A DNA stretch of 41,442 nt from Acidobacteriota bacterium (GTDB lineage: Bacteria > Acidobacteriota > Terriglobia > UBA7540), in assembly GCA_021817045.1 (NCBI GenBank), contig JAKAWG010000045.1, positions 1 through 41,442 on the forward strand, in the 5' to 3' direction. Made by a program: the position numbers and the translations under genes. This document shows, piece after piece, positions 1-7,409 of the stretch (position 1 is its first letter; each line of letters opens with the position of its first letter). Under the pieces are notes generated by a model. That model had not been told where the DNA came from. It did no database searches and saw only the letters and a list, made by a program, of their open reading frames with translations.

Positions 1-199
1 CGTGGTTCGCCCCTGGCCATGGCGCTCGCTCCCCCGACTCGGGGGAAAAGCTCTCCGATGAGCGCATGGCATGGCCAACTGACGGTACTCACGAAACCTC
101 AACAGGTTTGAAACGGGCGAGCTGCGTAGCTAAAAATGGCTCCATTTTAGCAATGCGACCATAACCTTTTCCCTCGCTCGCCAGTTATCATTGTGATGA

Positions 200-451
200 C
201 ATGGGGGCCGCAAGACATCCCGCAAGGAAGCCCGCGGCGTATTCCGAAGCGCGAAAGAACTGGAAGCCGCCATCCGCAAGTGCATCGATGTGCACAACGA
301 TAATCCCAAGCCGTTCGTTTGGACGAAAACGGTGGACGAAATCCTGGCCAGCATCGGTCGTTTCGCCCAGCGGATGGCCGCTGTCCAACCGTCCTGCCTT
401 ATGTCACCAATCACTGTGACAGGAGACCAGTGGATCGTCCTTGCCTATTGA
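200..451 (+). pseudogene. IS630-type transposase, C-terminal remnant
   Basis: An open frame without a proper start, preceded by an in-frame stop at 197-199, encodes about 83 residues. They read like the tail of an IS630/Tc1-mariner transposase: RGVFRS near the front, then ELEAAIRKCIDVHNDNPKPF and VWTKTVDEILASI. Family members carry this segment just after the DDE catalytic core, and the core itself is absent here. No start codon, catalytic aspartates or terminal inverted repeat could be found in the 199 bases upstream, so this is a dead fragment. It sits 3 bp from the convergent stop codon of the lsrE-like gene. Basis: motif recognition, not a database search. Confidence 0.75.
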
Positions 452-454
452 AGT

Positions 455-1204
455 TTAGCGTCGTTCGCCCACATCACTCATTGTATTCCGACTGCGGGCT
501 GAGCGAATCGTGTTCAGCATGTTGCGTGCATTGTCTTCCGGGCAGCCGCCCGCGAAGACCGCGCTGCCCGTGATGATCCAATCCACGCCCGTCTCCGCCA
601 CGGTTTTCAGGTTTGCCTGCGTAATCCCGCCGTCCACGCCGAGCAAAATCTCGTGACCGCAGTGGGCGATCACTTCTTGAGCGCGCCCGATACGCCGCAA
701 GGTCGAGGAGATGAACCGCTGGCCGACCCAGCCCGGATTCACTGCAAGGAGCAGGACGAGATCAATCTCATCCAAAAGTGGATCTAAAACTTCAAGCGGA
801 GTGCCAGGATTCAACGCCACACCCCGCAGAATTCCGCGCTGGACTTCATTGGCGTTTTCCATCCCGGCGAGCGCTTGGAGCGCGCGATGGATGTGACGTT
901 CCGATTCGACATGGATGGTCACCATGTCTGCACCGGCGGCTACAAAATCCTTCACCTTTTCTGCCGGCTCCTGAATCATCAGATGAACATCTTTGAACAG
1001 GCTCGTCTTGACCGCTTTGATCACGGGCGGGCCAAGGGTGAGTCCCGGGCAGAAAACACCATCCATCACGTCGAAATGCAACAGATAAACACCGCTTTTC
1101 TCGAGCCGCTTGACTTCCGATCCAAGCGCGGACAGGTCGGCAGCAATCGCGCCCACGCTCAATAGCGGAGCTTTCTCGTGCAACGTTTGAAGCAAAGGAG
1201 CCAT
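455..1204 (-). CDS. lsrE: LsrE-like ribulose-phosphate 3-epimerase family protein
   Basis: A 249-residue cytosolic TIM-barrel protein of the ribulose-phosphate 3-epimerase family. Visible landmarks are LLHFDVMDG (H43 and D45 as metal ligands), KDVHLMI (H74), the loop LLLAVNPGWVGQ, GVDGGI and the phosphate-binding ITGSAVF. The N-terminal PLLSVGAIAADL replaces the usual PSILSADF. Together with DGVFCPGLTLGPP this resembles Salmonella LsrE, a poorly characterised epimerase of the autoinducer-2 operon, more than housekeeping Rpe. It follows the lsrF-like gene after a 2-bp gap, so the two are surely co-transcribed. The likely reaction is C3 epimerisation of a ketose phosphate, but the substrate cannot be read from sequence. 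An allulose-6-phosphate or ordinary ribulose-5-phosphate epimerase remains possible. The gene ends 3 bp from an IS630 remnant. Confidence 0.8.
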   Translation of the reverse strand: MAPLLQTLHEKAPLLSVGAIAADLSALGSEVKRLEKSGVYLLHFDVMDGVFCPGLTLGPPVIKAVKTSLFKDVHLMIQEPAEKVKDFVAAGADMVTIHVESERHIHRALQALAGMENANEVQRGILRGVALNPGTPLEVLDPLLDEIDLVLLLAVNPGWVGQRFISSTLRRIGRAQEVIAHCGHEILLGVDGGITQANLKTVAETGVDWIITGSAVFAGGCPEDNARNMLNTIRSARSRNTMSDVGERR

Positions 1205-1206
1205 GG

Positions 1207-2115
1207 TCAGGCTCCCGAGCGAGCCAACGCCGCTTTCGGTTCGTTCCGCAGCGTCTGATATAGCTCAAACGCGTGTTTCGGTTTCATCCCTTCATGCACC
1301 ACCCGCCGAACCGCCTGAATCATCGCCGCCGGAGCTTCGGACTGGAATATGTTTCTGCCCATGTCGACGCCCGAGGCCCCTTCCTGCACGGCGCGATAGG
1401 CGAGGGAAAGCGCCTCCAACTCGGGGAGTTTCTTTCCGCCCGCCATCACGACCGGAACCGGGCAGGAGGCCGTCACCGTCTCGAAGCCCTCCGCGACGTA
1501 GTAAGTCTTCACGAAATGCGCCCCGAGCTCAGCGCAGATGCGGCAGGCGAGACGCAGATACTTGGCATCCCTCGTCAGGTCGCGGCCCACAGCCGTCACC
1601 CCCAGCACAGGAATCCCATAGCGGTTGCCGAGGTCGGCAAGGCGAGTCAGGTTATGAACCGTCTGCGTCTCAAATTCGCCGCCAATAAAGACCTGGACCG
1701 CCAGGGCTGAGACGTTGAGCCGGATCGCATCCTCCAGGTCCACGGCTAACTGCTCGTTCGACAGATCTTTTAAAATGCTCGGCCCTCCGCTGGCCCGCAG
1801 AACAATAGGCTTGCCAGAAGCGGAAGGGATCATGGAACGAAGAATGCCACGAGTCAGCATCAGCGCGTCCGCGTATGGCACGATAGGCACAATATTCAAG
1901 TCCACGCGCTCGAGACCCGTCGTTGGACCCTGAAAGTAGCCGTGGTCGATGGCCAGCATCACCGTCCGGCCCGACTGTGGCTGGAAGATGCGCGCGAACC
2001 GATCCTGCATGCCCCAGTCGAGGGCGCTCGATCCCTTCAAGAAGAACGGCTGATTTTTCTGCGGAATGTTAACGTAAAACTCCTTACTCTCCGTTTGGCT
2101 TTCAATATCCGGCAT
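1207..2115 (-). CDS. lsrF: LsrF-like class I aldolase / 3-hydroxy-5-phosphonooxypentane-2,4-dione thiolase
   Basis: A 302-residue protein of the DhnA/LsrF class I aldolase family. Strong LsrF signatures are [50 protein letters not shown] and [14 protein letters not shown]. The Schiff-base lysine is K203 in FVKTYYV, the same number as in E. coli LsrF as I recall it. LsrF transfers an acetyl group from phosphorylated autoinducer-2 product to CoA, giving acetyl-CoA and dihydroxyacetone phosphate. The chosen ATG has a good ribosome-binding site (AAAGGAG, 5-7 bp upstream). It lies 11 bp after the RhaT-like remnant and 2 bp before the lsrE-like gene. No lsrK, lsrG, lsrR or LsrABCD genes are visible, so the natural substrate may be another phosphorylated diketone or ketose in this sugar locus. 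Confidence 0.87.
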   Translation of the reverse strand: MPDIESQTESKEFYVNIPQKNQPFFLKGSSALDWGMQDRFARIFQPQSGRTVMLAIDHGYFQGPTTGLERVDLNIVPIVPYADALMLTRGILRSMIPSASGKPIVLRASGGPSILKDLSNEQLAVDLEDAIRLNVSALAVQVFIGGEFETQTVHNLTRLADLGNRYGIPVLGVTAVGRDLTRDAKYLRLACRICAELGAHFVKTYYVAEGFETVTASCPVPVVMAGGKKLPELEALSLAYRAVQEGASGVDMGRNIFQSEAPAAMIQAVRRVVHEGMKPKHAFELYQTLRNEPKAALARSGA

Positions 2116-2126
2116 AATTCTCCTTT

Positions 2127-2588
2127 CTACATTCGGCTGCCAAAGCTCAGGACGACAACGGCAGCGATCAGAATCATGAGCCCTACGATGTTAAGACGAA
2201 ACGTCTCTTTTTGTACACTGCGCCACTCGCCCACGGAAATGCCCGCGGCGGCAGAAGCAAGCAAGAATGATCGTCGCCTGAAACATCGGCCAGCCCACCG
2301 AGGCACCCCAACTGCCCAGGTTAGCCGCGCCCCATCCATAAATCAAAACGCCCACCGTCCAGGGCACGCCCTTCGAAGACGCAAAGAGGGAATGGGAGCC
2401 TGTCCTTGCCGCAACCAGTTTGGACCAGGTGTGAATTCGGAAAAACCGAACGATGCTGTAGCCTCCATTGCTCACGAATCCTCCCGCCAGGCAAATCGAC
2501 CAGATCGCGGTACCGGCCTTCGCGGGCTTAGCGCCGTGCTGAATCGCTTTCGCGCTTATGCCGTTCGCGACCAGGCTCAGTGCGGGGG
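2127..2588 (-). pseudogene. RhaT-type sugar/proton symporter, truncated and frameshifted
   Basis: Two overlapping minus-strand frames together encode the C-terminal half of an L-rhamnose/proton symporter (RhaT, DMT superfamily). The first frame gives SLVANGISAKAIQHGAKP, AIWSICLAGGFVSN, GVLIYGWGAANLG and GWPMFQATIILA. The second continues with AAAGISVGEW and the final helix [18 protein letters not shown]. The switch falls on a 4-bp tandem duplication (gcaagcaag, 2257-2265). Removing one copy restores a continuous protein with the expected spacing before GEW. The N-terminal half is missing: homology stops at about 2588, where a recombinase fragment on the other strand begins. It lies directly upstream of the lsrF-like gene in the same direction, so it once formed part of that operon. 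It cannot make a working transporter. Confidence 0.75.
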
Positions 2589-2752
2589 GAGTGGCTGACC
2601 GCTTTGTCACGTTGATGCTCCGGCAAGGCGATGCCGAAGCGTTCAAGGGGTATAGCCAGGCCAAGCTCAACATGATGAGAGAAGCACTCGACAAGCTGGA
2701 TCGTCGAGCCAATGAACACGAGAGGAGTTTTGCTACAGCGAGGCCAACTTGA
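2583..2752 (+). pseudogene. Tyrosine recombinase (integrase) C-terminal remnant
   Basis: A short reading frame ends at 2752 and encodes GVADRFVTLMLRQGD, AFKGYSQAKLNMMREALDKL and DRRANE. This is the tail of a phage/ICE-type tyrosine recombinase. The Y of KGYSQ occupies the place of the catalytic tyrosine in the family motif, here within a K-x-Y-S-Q context. The catalytic R and HxxR boxes upstream are missing because the frame runs into the RhaT remnant at about 2588. The fragment therefore marks a broken edge of an integrated element. A tRNA-derived attachment scar lies 85 bp downstream, the normal position for an integrase next to its att site. Confidence 0.7.
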
Positions 2753-2836
2753 GCCGTTTTGCTACAGGTTTGTTACAGAAACGGCCTTGGGGACGGATAT
2801 GAGAGGAGAAGGAACATTGGAACCAAGGGAGTTAGG

Positions 2837-2884
2837 TGGTACGCCTGGAGGGATTCGAACCCCCGCCTGTTGCTCCGGAGGCAG
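2837..2884 (-). other. tRNA-Arg(CCG) 3'-half scar, probable attachment site
   Basis: Read on the minus strand, this segment contains an anticodon-loop sequence CTCCGGA (anticodon CCG), a full T arm (GGGGG-TTCGAAT-CCCTC), an acceptor 3' strand, discriminator A and an encoded CCA (plus-strand TGG at 2837-2839). Only about three base pairs of the anticodon stem can form, and nothing upstream matches a D arm or the 5' acceptor strand. It is thus the 3' half of tRNA-Arg(CCG) and not a gene. Integrative elements commonly leave such 3'-tRNA copies at att sites. The rest of 2753-3078 holds no gene I can recognise; its AT content rises towards the repA start. Confidence 0.75.
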
Positions 2885-3078
2885 TCCCGCCAAGTTCCAC
2901 TGCATCAATATCTATCCTGTTTTCATTGCATTCCTCACATTCGGGGGTTCTGCTTTCGCTCGCACATTAACCCCTTTTCCCCCAGTTTGATCCATTTTTA
3001 GTACATTTTTGGTACGGGCAAAAGGTAAGTAGGGAGCATCTTGCCGACCCATTGCCTTTGCACTAGCCGTCTGGATCA

Positions 3079-4164
3079 ATGGCCATCAGTTTCAGTCCAC
3101 TTAAATTCCGCTTGCCGAGTTCAGATGGTGCCTCGTCCGCACAAGTCAGCGAAATCCTTCCAGGGCTCGGGATTTCCAAACGACGATTCAAAGAAATCGA
3201 GTCGATCTGCCTCATCCGCGAGCAGCGCGCGACAGGTCGCCAGGAACTCGCCTTCAACACCCGTCCATTCGCCCTGTGCGGCCTTCCGCTGCGTCGCCCG
3301 CCATCCACGCAACTCATCCACCGCCAGCACAATGGCAAATTCTTTCTTCACATCGTCGCGCATCCTGATTTTGGTTTGCCGTTTGGCCAGGACAGATTAA
3401 TACCCATCTGGATCGCCACATTGGCTGTAAAACAGCAGAGTCGCACCGTACACTTTGCGAGCGCCATCGAGATGCTCAAGTTCTTCCACTTCCCGACAGA
3501 TGGCCGGTACTATGCCCGAATCATCGAGGGATTCAAGCGAATCTTCGCCGCGACGATGTTTTTCGGCACCGATCGGCAGGCTGACGGCAAGCCGCTGATT
3601 GATTGGGCCAGGTTTCATTTCTTTGATGGCGCCCAACCCTGGTTCACTTGCTCTGAAGTGCACCTTGCCTCAAACTCCGGCCCGCAGGCCAATACTGTTA
3701 CCCTCAGTGGATCCTTCTACGCCGAAATCAGCCGGCACCCAATCCCCGTGGAACGGGAAACCGTCGCACTGTTCGCTAACGCGCCAGGCGCTCTCGATTT
3801 CTATGTCTGGCTCGCCTGGAAAAGCTGGGCCGTAAGAAATGATGTTGCCCGCGTGCCTCTGTTTGGAAATAGCGGGCTGACCAACCAGCTCGGCTGCGGC
3901 GAGTATTCATCCGACCGCTTTTCCCGCCGCAAGCTCTGCGAGTGGCTCCGGCGTGTCGCAACGATCTGGCCGGAATGTCCGGCCCGGCTTTCGGATGACG
4001 GAGCTTGCCTCGTAATCCTTCCGACTGTGAAGGCAACGGCGATCCGAAGAAGACAGAGCAATCATGAGTGTAGTCCGACCCAGCTTGATAATGGTGGCCC
4101 ACGGCGGGGCCGCGCTTCCACAAACGGTGTGCTGCAGCGCAGGACAATGCCTTCAGAAGTCTAG
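3079..4164 (+). CDS. Plasmid/ICE RepA-type replication initiator
   Basis: A 361-residue protein resembling the plasmid-encoded RepA family (PF04796 type). Recognisable blocks are QELAFNTRPFALCGLPL, HRQHNGKFFL, FGLPFGQDRLIPIW, DGRYYARIIEGFKRIFAATM with FFGT, RFHFFD, HPIPVERETVALFANAPGAL with DFYVWL, VPLFG and IWPECPARLSDDG. Such proteins initiate replication of plasmids and some integrative elements, so the gene argues that the island derives from a self-replicating or conjugative element. Family similarity fades after about residue 322 (ACLVIL). The last roughly 35 residues look foreign and are antisense to the neighbouring ATPase gene, with which the frame overlaps by 389 bp tail to tail. 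The exact start is uncertain, because no convincing ribosome-binding site precedes 3079. Confidence 0.7.
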   Translation: MAISFSPLKFRLPSSDGASSAQVSEILPGLGISKRRFKEIESICLIREQRATGRQELAFNTRPFALCGLPLRRPPSTQLIHRQHNGKFFLHIVAHPDFGLPFGQDRLIPIWIATLAVKQQSRTVHFASAIEMLKFFHFPTDGRYYARIIEGFKRIFAATMFFGTDRQADGKPLIDWARFHFFDGAQPWFTCSEVHLASNSGPQANTVTLSGSFYAEISRHPIPVERETVALFANAPGALDFYVWLAWKSWAVRNDVARVPLFGNSGLTNQLGCGEYSSDRFSRRKLCEWLRRVATIWPECPARLSDDGACLVILPTVKATAIRRRQSNHECSPTQLDNGGPRRGRASTNGVLQRRTMPSEV

Positions 4165-6604
4165 GGCGTCCGGGCTTTCGGGGCGTGCCCTTAGCAATGT
4201 TTCGGAAGCTCTGTATGGCGTCCGACATGTGGGTTAGCACGTATCTCGCGCCAGTTTCCTTAATCTCGGAAAACGGAGTAGGGTTGGCGCGTTTTTGCCG
4301 GTTAAGATATTCGAAGAACCACTCGACCGCTTGGACCCTTTTGAAGGCGCCGGGCTCGCGCCGCTCATTCTCCAGCCTAACGACCTCCGCCAAGCGGGCT
4401 GCGGTCTCCGGTTCGAAGATAGGAGTTGTCGGAATTACGCCGTGAAGGTATTCGATACGCCCGACTAGTATCCGAACGTGCATGAAACCTGACGCGAGAA
4501 TTCGAACCGAGTCATCCAGGCCGACCACGTTGAAGTTCATATGGTCGGCCCCGATAAGCTCTCTTTTTAAAAGCAGATTGAGGCCAGCCAAGACGTCATC
4601 TGGCACATATCCTAGCCGCTGGAGCTCGTGGGTTATCTGCTTACAAGAGAAGTATCCCTCGAGCCCAATCTGGCCCTTCTGTTTCCGACTCCGCGCGAGG
4701 AAATAGAGAATTTCGATGAGCAGGAAATTGTCCGGTTTCTGCCAATCTTGATCACACGCAAAGACATTTGTCAGAAACCCGCTGCGATCACTGAAGAACC
4801 GATACTCGGTGCGCATCAAGATCTTCAGGATCTGACGCTCTGAAATCGGAACAGCGCGATCCCCTAACACTGTCGACGTTATCGCCATTTCACTTAGGTG
4901 ACCGGACGTGATAATGCTAACAAACATGTCGAGTGCGCGCCGGATGTTTCGTCCAGCCAAAGCTTCGAGTACGCGCGATATATTGCGCTTACGGTCGAAG
5001 ACGTCCGAATACAACTTGTGCAGAAACTCGCCGAGTGCCGATTTCGGGTAGCTTATGCGGAGCCCGGTTTCAATGGCGTAGGTCTGCTGGTCTTGAGCGT
5101 TCACGGTAAGGTATGCCAGTGCCAGTTCAAGCCGCTTCTTTACGACGTCGACGAACCGCGGCGGCGAGATGTGAAAGATGATGCCGGACTTAAAGGCGTC
5201 TAGGGGCGGCATATCCTTATACCTGTCATAGGTCTCGTCCCGCATTTGCAAAACGACAAAGGAGCGCGTGCGTTGCATGAACCAGAGTGCTAACTGGAAT
5301 GCGGCTAGCTGATTCTTTAGGTCAAGCCTGTCAACATTATCCATCACCACCAGGAGGATCTCCCGGCGACTGCCGAGGACATAATCAGCGATGCCACGGG
5401 AATATTCCTCATAGTCGTCTTGCCACTTCCTCAGATCATCGGCCCGAGCAACAGCCGCCGCCTCTTGCGAAGCTCGCTCCAGCTCCTCATAAATGGACTT
5501 TCGCTTCTGTAATTTACGGGAGAACACGCCGCGCAGCACCTCCCGTGAGCTTATGTCTAATTGCGGATTCTCGCGCTCAAACGCCTCGACGAAGGCCTTG
5601 CAAAGCCAGATTTGCGCCTGAGATAGATCCGGGGGACTGGAATTGAAGTTGATTACTGCCCACCTTGTACGGTCGGCAAGGTCCGGATGCTGAAGCAACT
5701 CCTTGTAGCGGCGTACGAACAAGGACTTGCCGCTGCCCACGCCTCCCTGCAGTATCTGCAGGTGTCCGGCGACTGGGCGTAGGGTGTCAAATTCAGAAAT
5801 TGCACGCTCGACGTGGCCTTCGCCGTATCGGCTGGGCTGAAGCTCCTGAACGACGGTGCCTCGTCGAAGGGCTAAATGGTCTTTGAGTAGAGCCTCGAGG
5901 ACATGGTCGTATTCAGTTACTTCGGCGGACGATACATACGCGAACTCCACAATCTCGCGGCTTTCCTCCTCATATGCAGACGCAAAGTAGCGTCGGAGGA
6001 CCGGGGACAGATCGGCTGCGAAGCGATTAACTGGGATTCTTGCGCGGAGAAGTGCCTGCCCTCCCACCAGGTTATAGGGATAAACGGTATTGCGCGCACG
6101 AAGCCTCTGAACGCAATCCAGGGCATGCGCGTCGAGAATCTCGGAGCCGCAGCACCGCTGCAGACGTTCAAGAATCAGTGACCCAGGCCGCAAGTCGTTG
6201 ACCGCAATTTCGAACTCAGGCTGCGCGTCCCAATAGCCAAAGAGCAGCTTGCAGCCATTGGTCGACATAATGAAGCGGCACGGATTAATGTTTGTCCGGT
6301 AGGCCTGGTTTAGGTGGCGTGCATACAGGGATGCCTCCCTATAGCCCAACTCCGCGCTTAAGTCGGGCGACTTGGCCTCAACGACCAACACTGGGAAGCC
6401 TCTGTACCAGGCTGTGTAGTCGGGATAATATCCGCTGGAGCGCCCGGCTGATTTGTCGAGGGCAGTTGGCGCCATGAAGTCCTTCGTGAAAATCCTGTCC
6501 CCCGGGAGGCCCAGAAGAGTCCCATCTGTGAGTAGCGGCATTATAATCTTCTGCTCAACATCGCTTTCGGTCGTCAGAACTAGGCAGTCGTGATCAATCG
6601 GCAT
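3776..6604 (-). CDS. HsdR_N-type nuclease fused to a STAND/ORC-like P-loop NTPase, candidate phage-defence protein
   Basis: A large single-gene protein, 942 residues as read. Residues about 15-125 form a restriction-type PD-(D/E)xK nuclease domain resembling the type I HsdR N terminus: YYPDYTAW (P61, D62), VLVVEAK (E76, K78) and the following helix EASLYARHLNQ. A linker of about 150 residues leads to a P-loop ATPase with Walker A GGVGSGKS (287-294) and Walker B ILLVVMDNVDRLD (D422). A sensor-like segment FVVLQMRDETYDR follows, then winged-helix-like regions (RNIRRALDMFVSIITSG). There are no helicase motifs, so it is not HsdR itself. The architecture, a nuclease effector plus a signalling ATPase on a mobile island, suggests an Avs-like or other abortive-infection defence system. 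This is inference; I do not recognise a named family. Residues from about 806 on are low-complexity read-through antisense to repA, so the native C terminus was probably near residue 805. Confidence 0.7.
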   Translation of the reverse strand: MPIDHDCLVLTTESDVEQKIIMPLLTDGTLLGLPGDRIFTKDFMAPTALDKSAGRSSGYYPDYTAWYRGFPVLVVEAKSPDLSAELGYREASLYARHLNQAYRTNINPCRFIMSTNGCKLLFGYWDAQPEFEIAVNDLRPGSLILERLQRCCGSEILDAHALDCVQRLRARNTVYPYNLVGGQALLRARIPVNRFAADLSPVLRRYFASAYEEESREIVEFAYVSSAEVTEYDHVLEALLKDHLALRRGTVVQELQPSRYGEGHVERAISEFDTLRPVAGHLQILQGGVGSGKSLFVRRYKELLQHPDLADRTRWAVINFNSSPPDLSQAQIWLCKAFVEAFERENPQLDISSREVLRGVFSRKLQKRKSIYEELERASQEAAAVARADDLRKWQDDYEEYSRGIADYVLGSRREILLVVMDNVDRLDLKNQLAAFQLALWFMQRTRSFVVLQMRDETYDRYKDMPPLDAFKSGIIFHISPPRFVDVVKKRLELALAYLTVNAQDQQTYAIETGLRISYPKSALGEFLHKLYSDVFDRKRNISRVLEALAGRNIRRALDMFVSIITSGHLSEMAITSTVLGDRAVPISERQILKILMRTEYRFFSDRSGFLTNVFACDQDWQKPDNFLLIEILYFLARSRKQKGQIGLEGYFSCKQITHELQRLGYVPDDVLAGLNLLLKRELIGADHMNFNVVGLDDSVRILASGFMHVRILVGRIEYLHGVIPTTPIFEPETAARLAEVVRLENERREPGAFKRVQAVEWFFEYLNRQKRANPTPFSEIKETGARYVLTHMSDAIQSFRNIAKGTPRKPGRPRLLKALSCAAAHRLWKRGPAVGHHYQAGSDYTHDCSVFFGSPLPSQSEGLRGKLRHPKAGPDIPARSLRHAGATRRACGGKSGRMNTRRSRAGWSARYFQTEARGQHHFLRPSFSRRARHRNRERLAR

Positions 6605-6663
6605 GAGCGGATTTCAGGGGACTGAGTAATATCTTGGTGTCACACTGACTAAAGTCCGTAGCA

Positions 6664-6689
6664 CGTAGGTCCCTACTGGAGGGCCTACG
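6664..6689. promoter_or_regulatory. Strong hairpin between divergent defence and toxin-antitoxin genes
   Basis: CGTAGGTCCCT (6664-6674), a 5-base loop ACTGG, then AGGGCCTACG (6680-6689) can pair over ten base pairs with one bulged T. It lies in the 218-bp gap between the minus-strand nuclease-ATPase and the plus-strand toxin gene. No T tract follows on either strand. An operator, or a regulatory hairpin in a leader, is therefore as likely as a terminator. Confidence 0.4.
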
Positions 6690-6822
6690 GAGAGGTGCAC
6701 CTTTAACACCCGCAGGTTAGCATGGCGGCCATCAAGCTTCAAGCGAGGATTCCCAATCAATCATCGTTTAATATATGGTTGGTGGAGATGCAGGGTGTGA
6801 TGGCACCGCTAGTAAGGCACAG

Positions 6823-7137
6823 ATGGCGTCTCTCGACGAGATACGACGGGGAGTTGAGGCGGGCGAATATGAGTTCTCAAAACACGCAGTGGATCAGACC
6901 ACCATCCGCCGGATCAGCGTCCGTGAGGTACGGGAGGTCTTCGCCAACGCCGAAGTGATTGAAGACTATCCGGATGACAAGTACGGCCCCGTTTGCCTGA
7001 TCTTTGGCATGACGGCGGCACGAAGGCCGCTGCATATCCAGTGCAGTTATCCGTCCCGGCCGCTGATAAGGGTCATCACGCTCTACGAGCCTGATCCGGC
7101 GCGGTGGATTGATTTCAAAATACGGAGAGCATTGTGA
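6823..7137 (+). CDS. DUF4258 family protein, probable toxin of a type II toxin-antitoxin pair
   Basis: A 104-residue protein beginning MASLDEIRRGVEAGEY. The domain blocks FSKHAVDQTTIRRIS, VREVREVFANAEVIEDYPDD, GPVCLIFG, PLHIQCSY and VITLYEPDPARW are typical of the DUF4258 family, small RelE/MqsR-like proteins usually paired with an antitoxin. The start at 6823 is preferred over an upstream in-frame ATG at 6775. It has AAGG 6 bp upstream, and family members begin just before the EIR helix. The stop codon overlaps the GTG start of the next gene (GTGA), a tight translational coupling typical of toxin-antitoxin operons. RNase activity is an inference from family context. Confidence 0.7.
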   Translation: MASLDEIRRGVEAGEYEFSKHAVDQTTIRRISVREVREVFANAEVIEDYPDDKYGPVCLIFGMTAARRPLHIQCSYPSRPLIRVITLYEPDPARWIDFKIRRAL

Positions 7138-7409
7138 ACCTGCCAGAAAATCAATTGGTCGAGCGCCGCGTTACGTACACGCTGGAGCATGATGGAAGGT
7201 TCTACATCGTGCACAACGTTCCGGCGCGCGTGAACCCAGAAACCGGCGAGCAGTTTTTCTCACCCGCTACGGTCGAACGGTTACATAAGGTCATTCTCGG
7301 CCACGAGAACCCAGCTCGGATGATCGAAACGCCTGTCTACGAGTACGCCTACTTTGACCGTCGGAATTGCCAGTCTTTCTCCCACAACGCCATGTCCGGC
7401 TCCGCGTGA
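7134..7409 (+). CDS. YgiT/MqsA-type antitoxin-like protein lacking zinc-binding cysteines
   Basis: A 91-residue protein starting at a GTG inside the stop of the DUF4258 gene. The core RRVTYTLEHDGRFYIVHNVP, then ARVNPETGEQFFSPATVERL, matches the N-terminal domain of YgiT-type antitoxins that partner DUF4258 toxins. Those domains usually carry two CxxC zinc knuckles. Here the first would fall in MNLPENQL and the second in ARVNPETG, and neither contains a cysteine. The native end was probably near PVYEYA. The last 15 or so residues are read into the 3' end of the convergent dehydratase gene (61-bp overlap), so the island boundary appears to cut the antitoxin tail. No helix-turn-helix domain is present, as in short YgiT-only partners. 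Confidence 0.65.
   Translation: MNLPENQLVERRVTYTLEHDGRFYIVHNVPARVNPETGEQFFSPATVERLHKVILGHENPARMIETPVYEYAYFDRRNCQSFSHNAMSGSA

Noticed and set aside
30-46. GC-rich hairpin TCCCCCGA/TCGGGGGA as a terminator
   Set aside because: The stem is perfect but there is no T tract on either strand, and no gene ends next to it in the window.
2837-2884. A functional tRNA-Arg gene
   Set aside because: The D arm, the 5' acceptor strand and most of the anticodon stem are missing.
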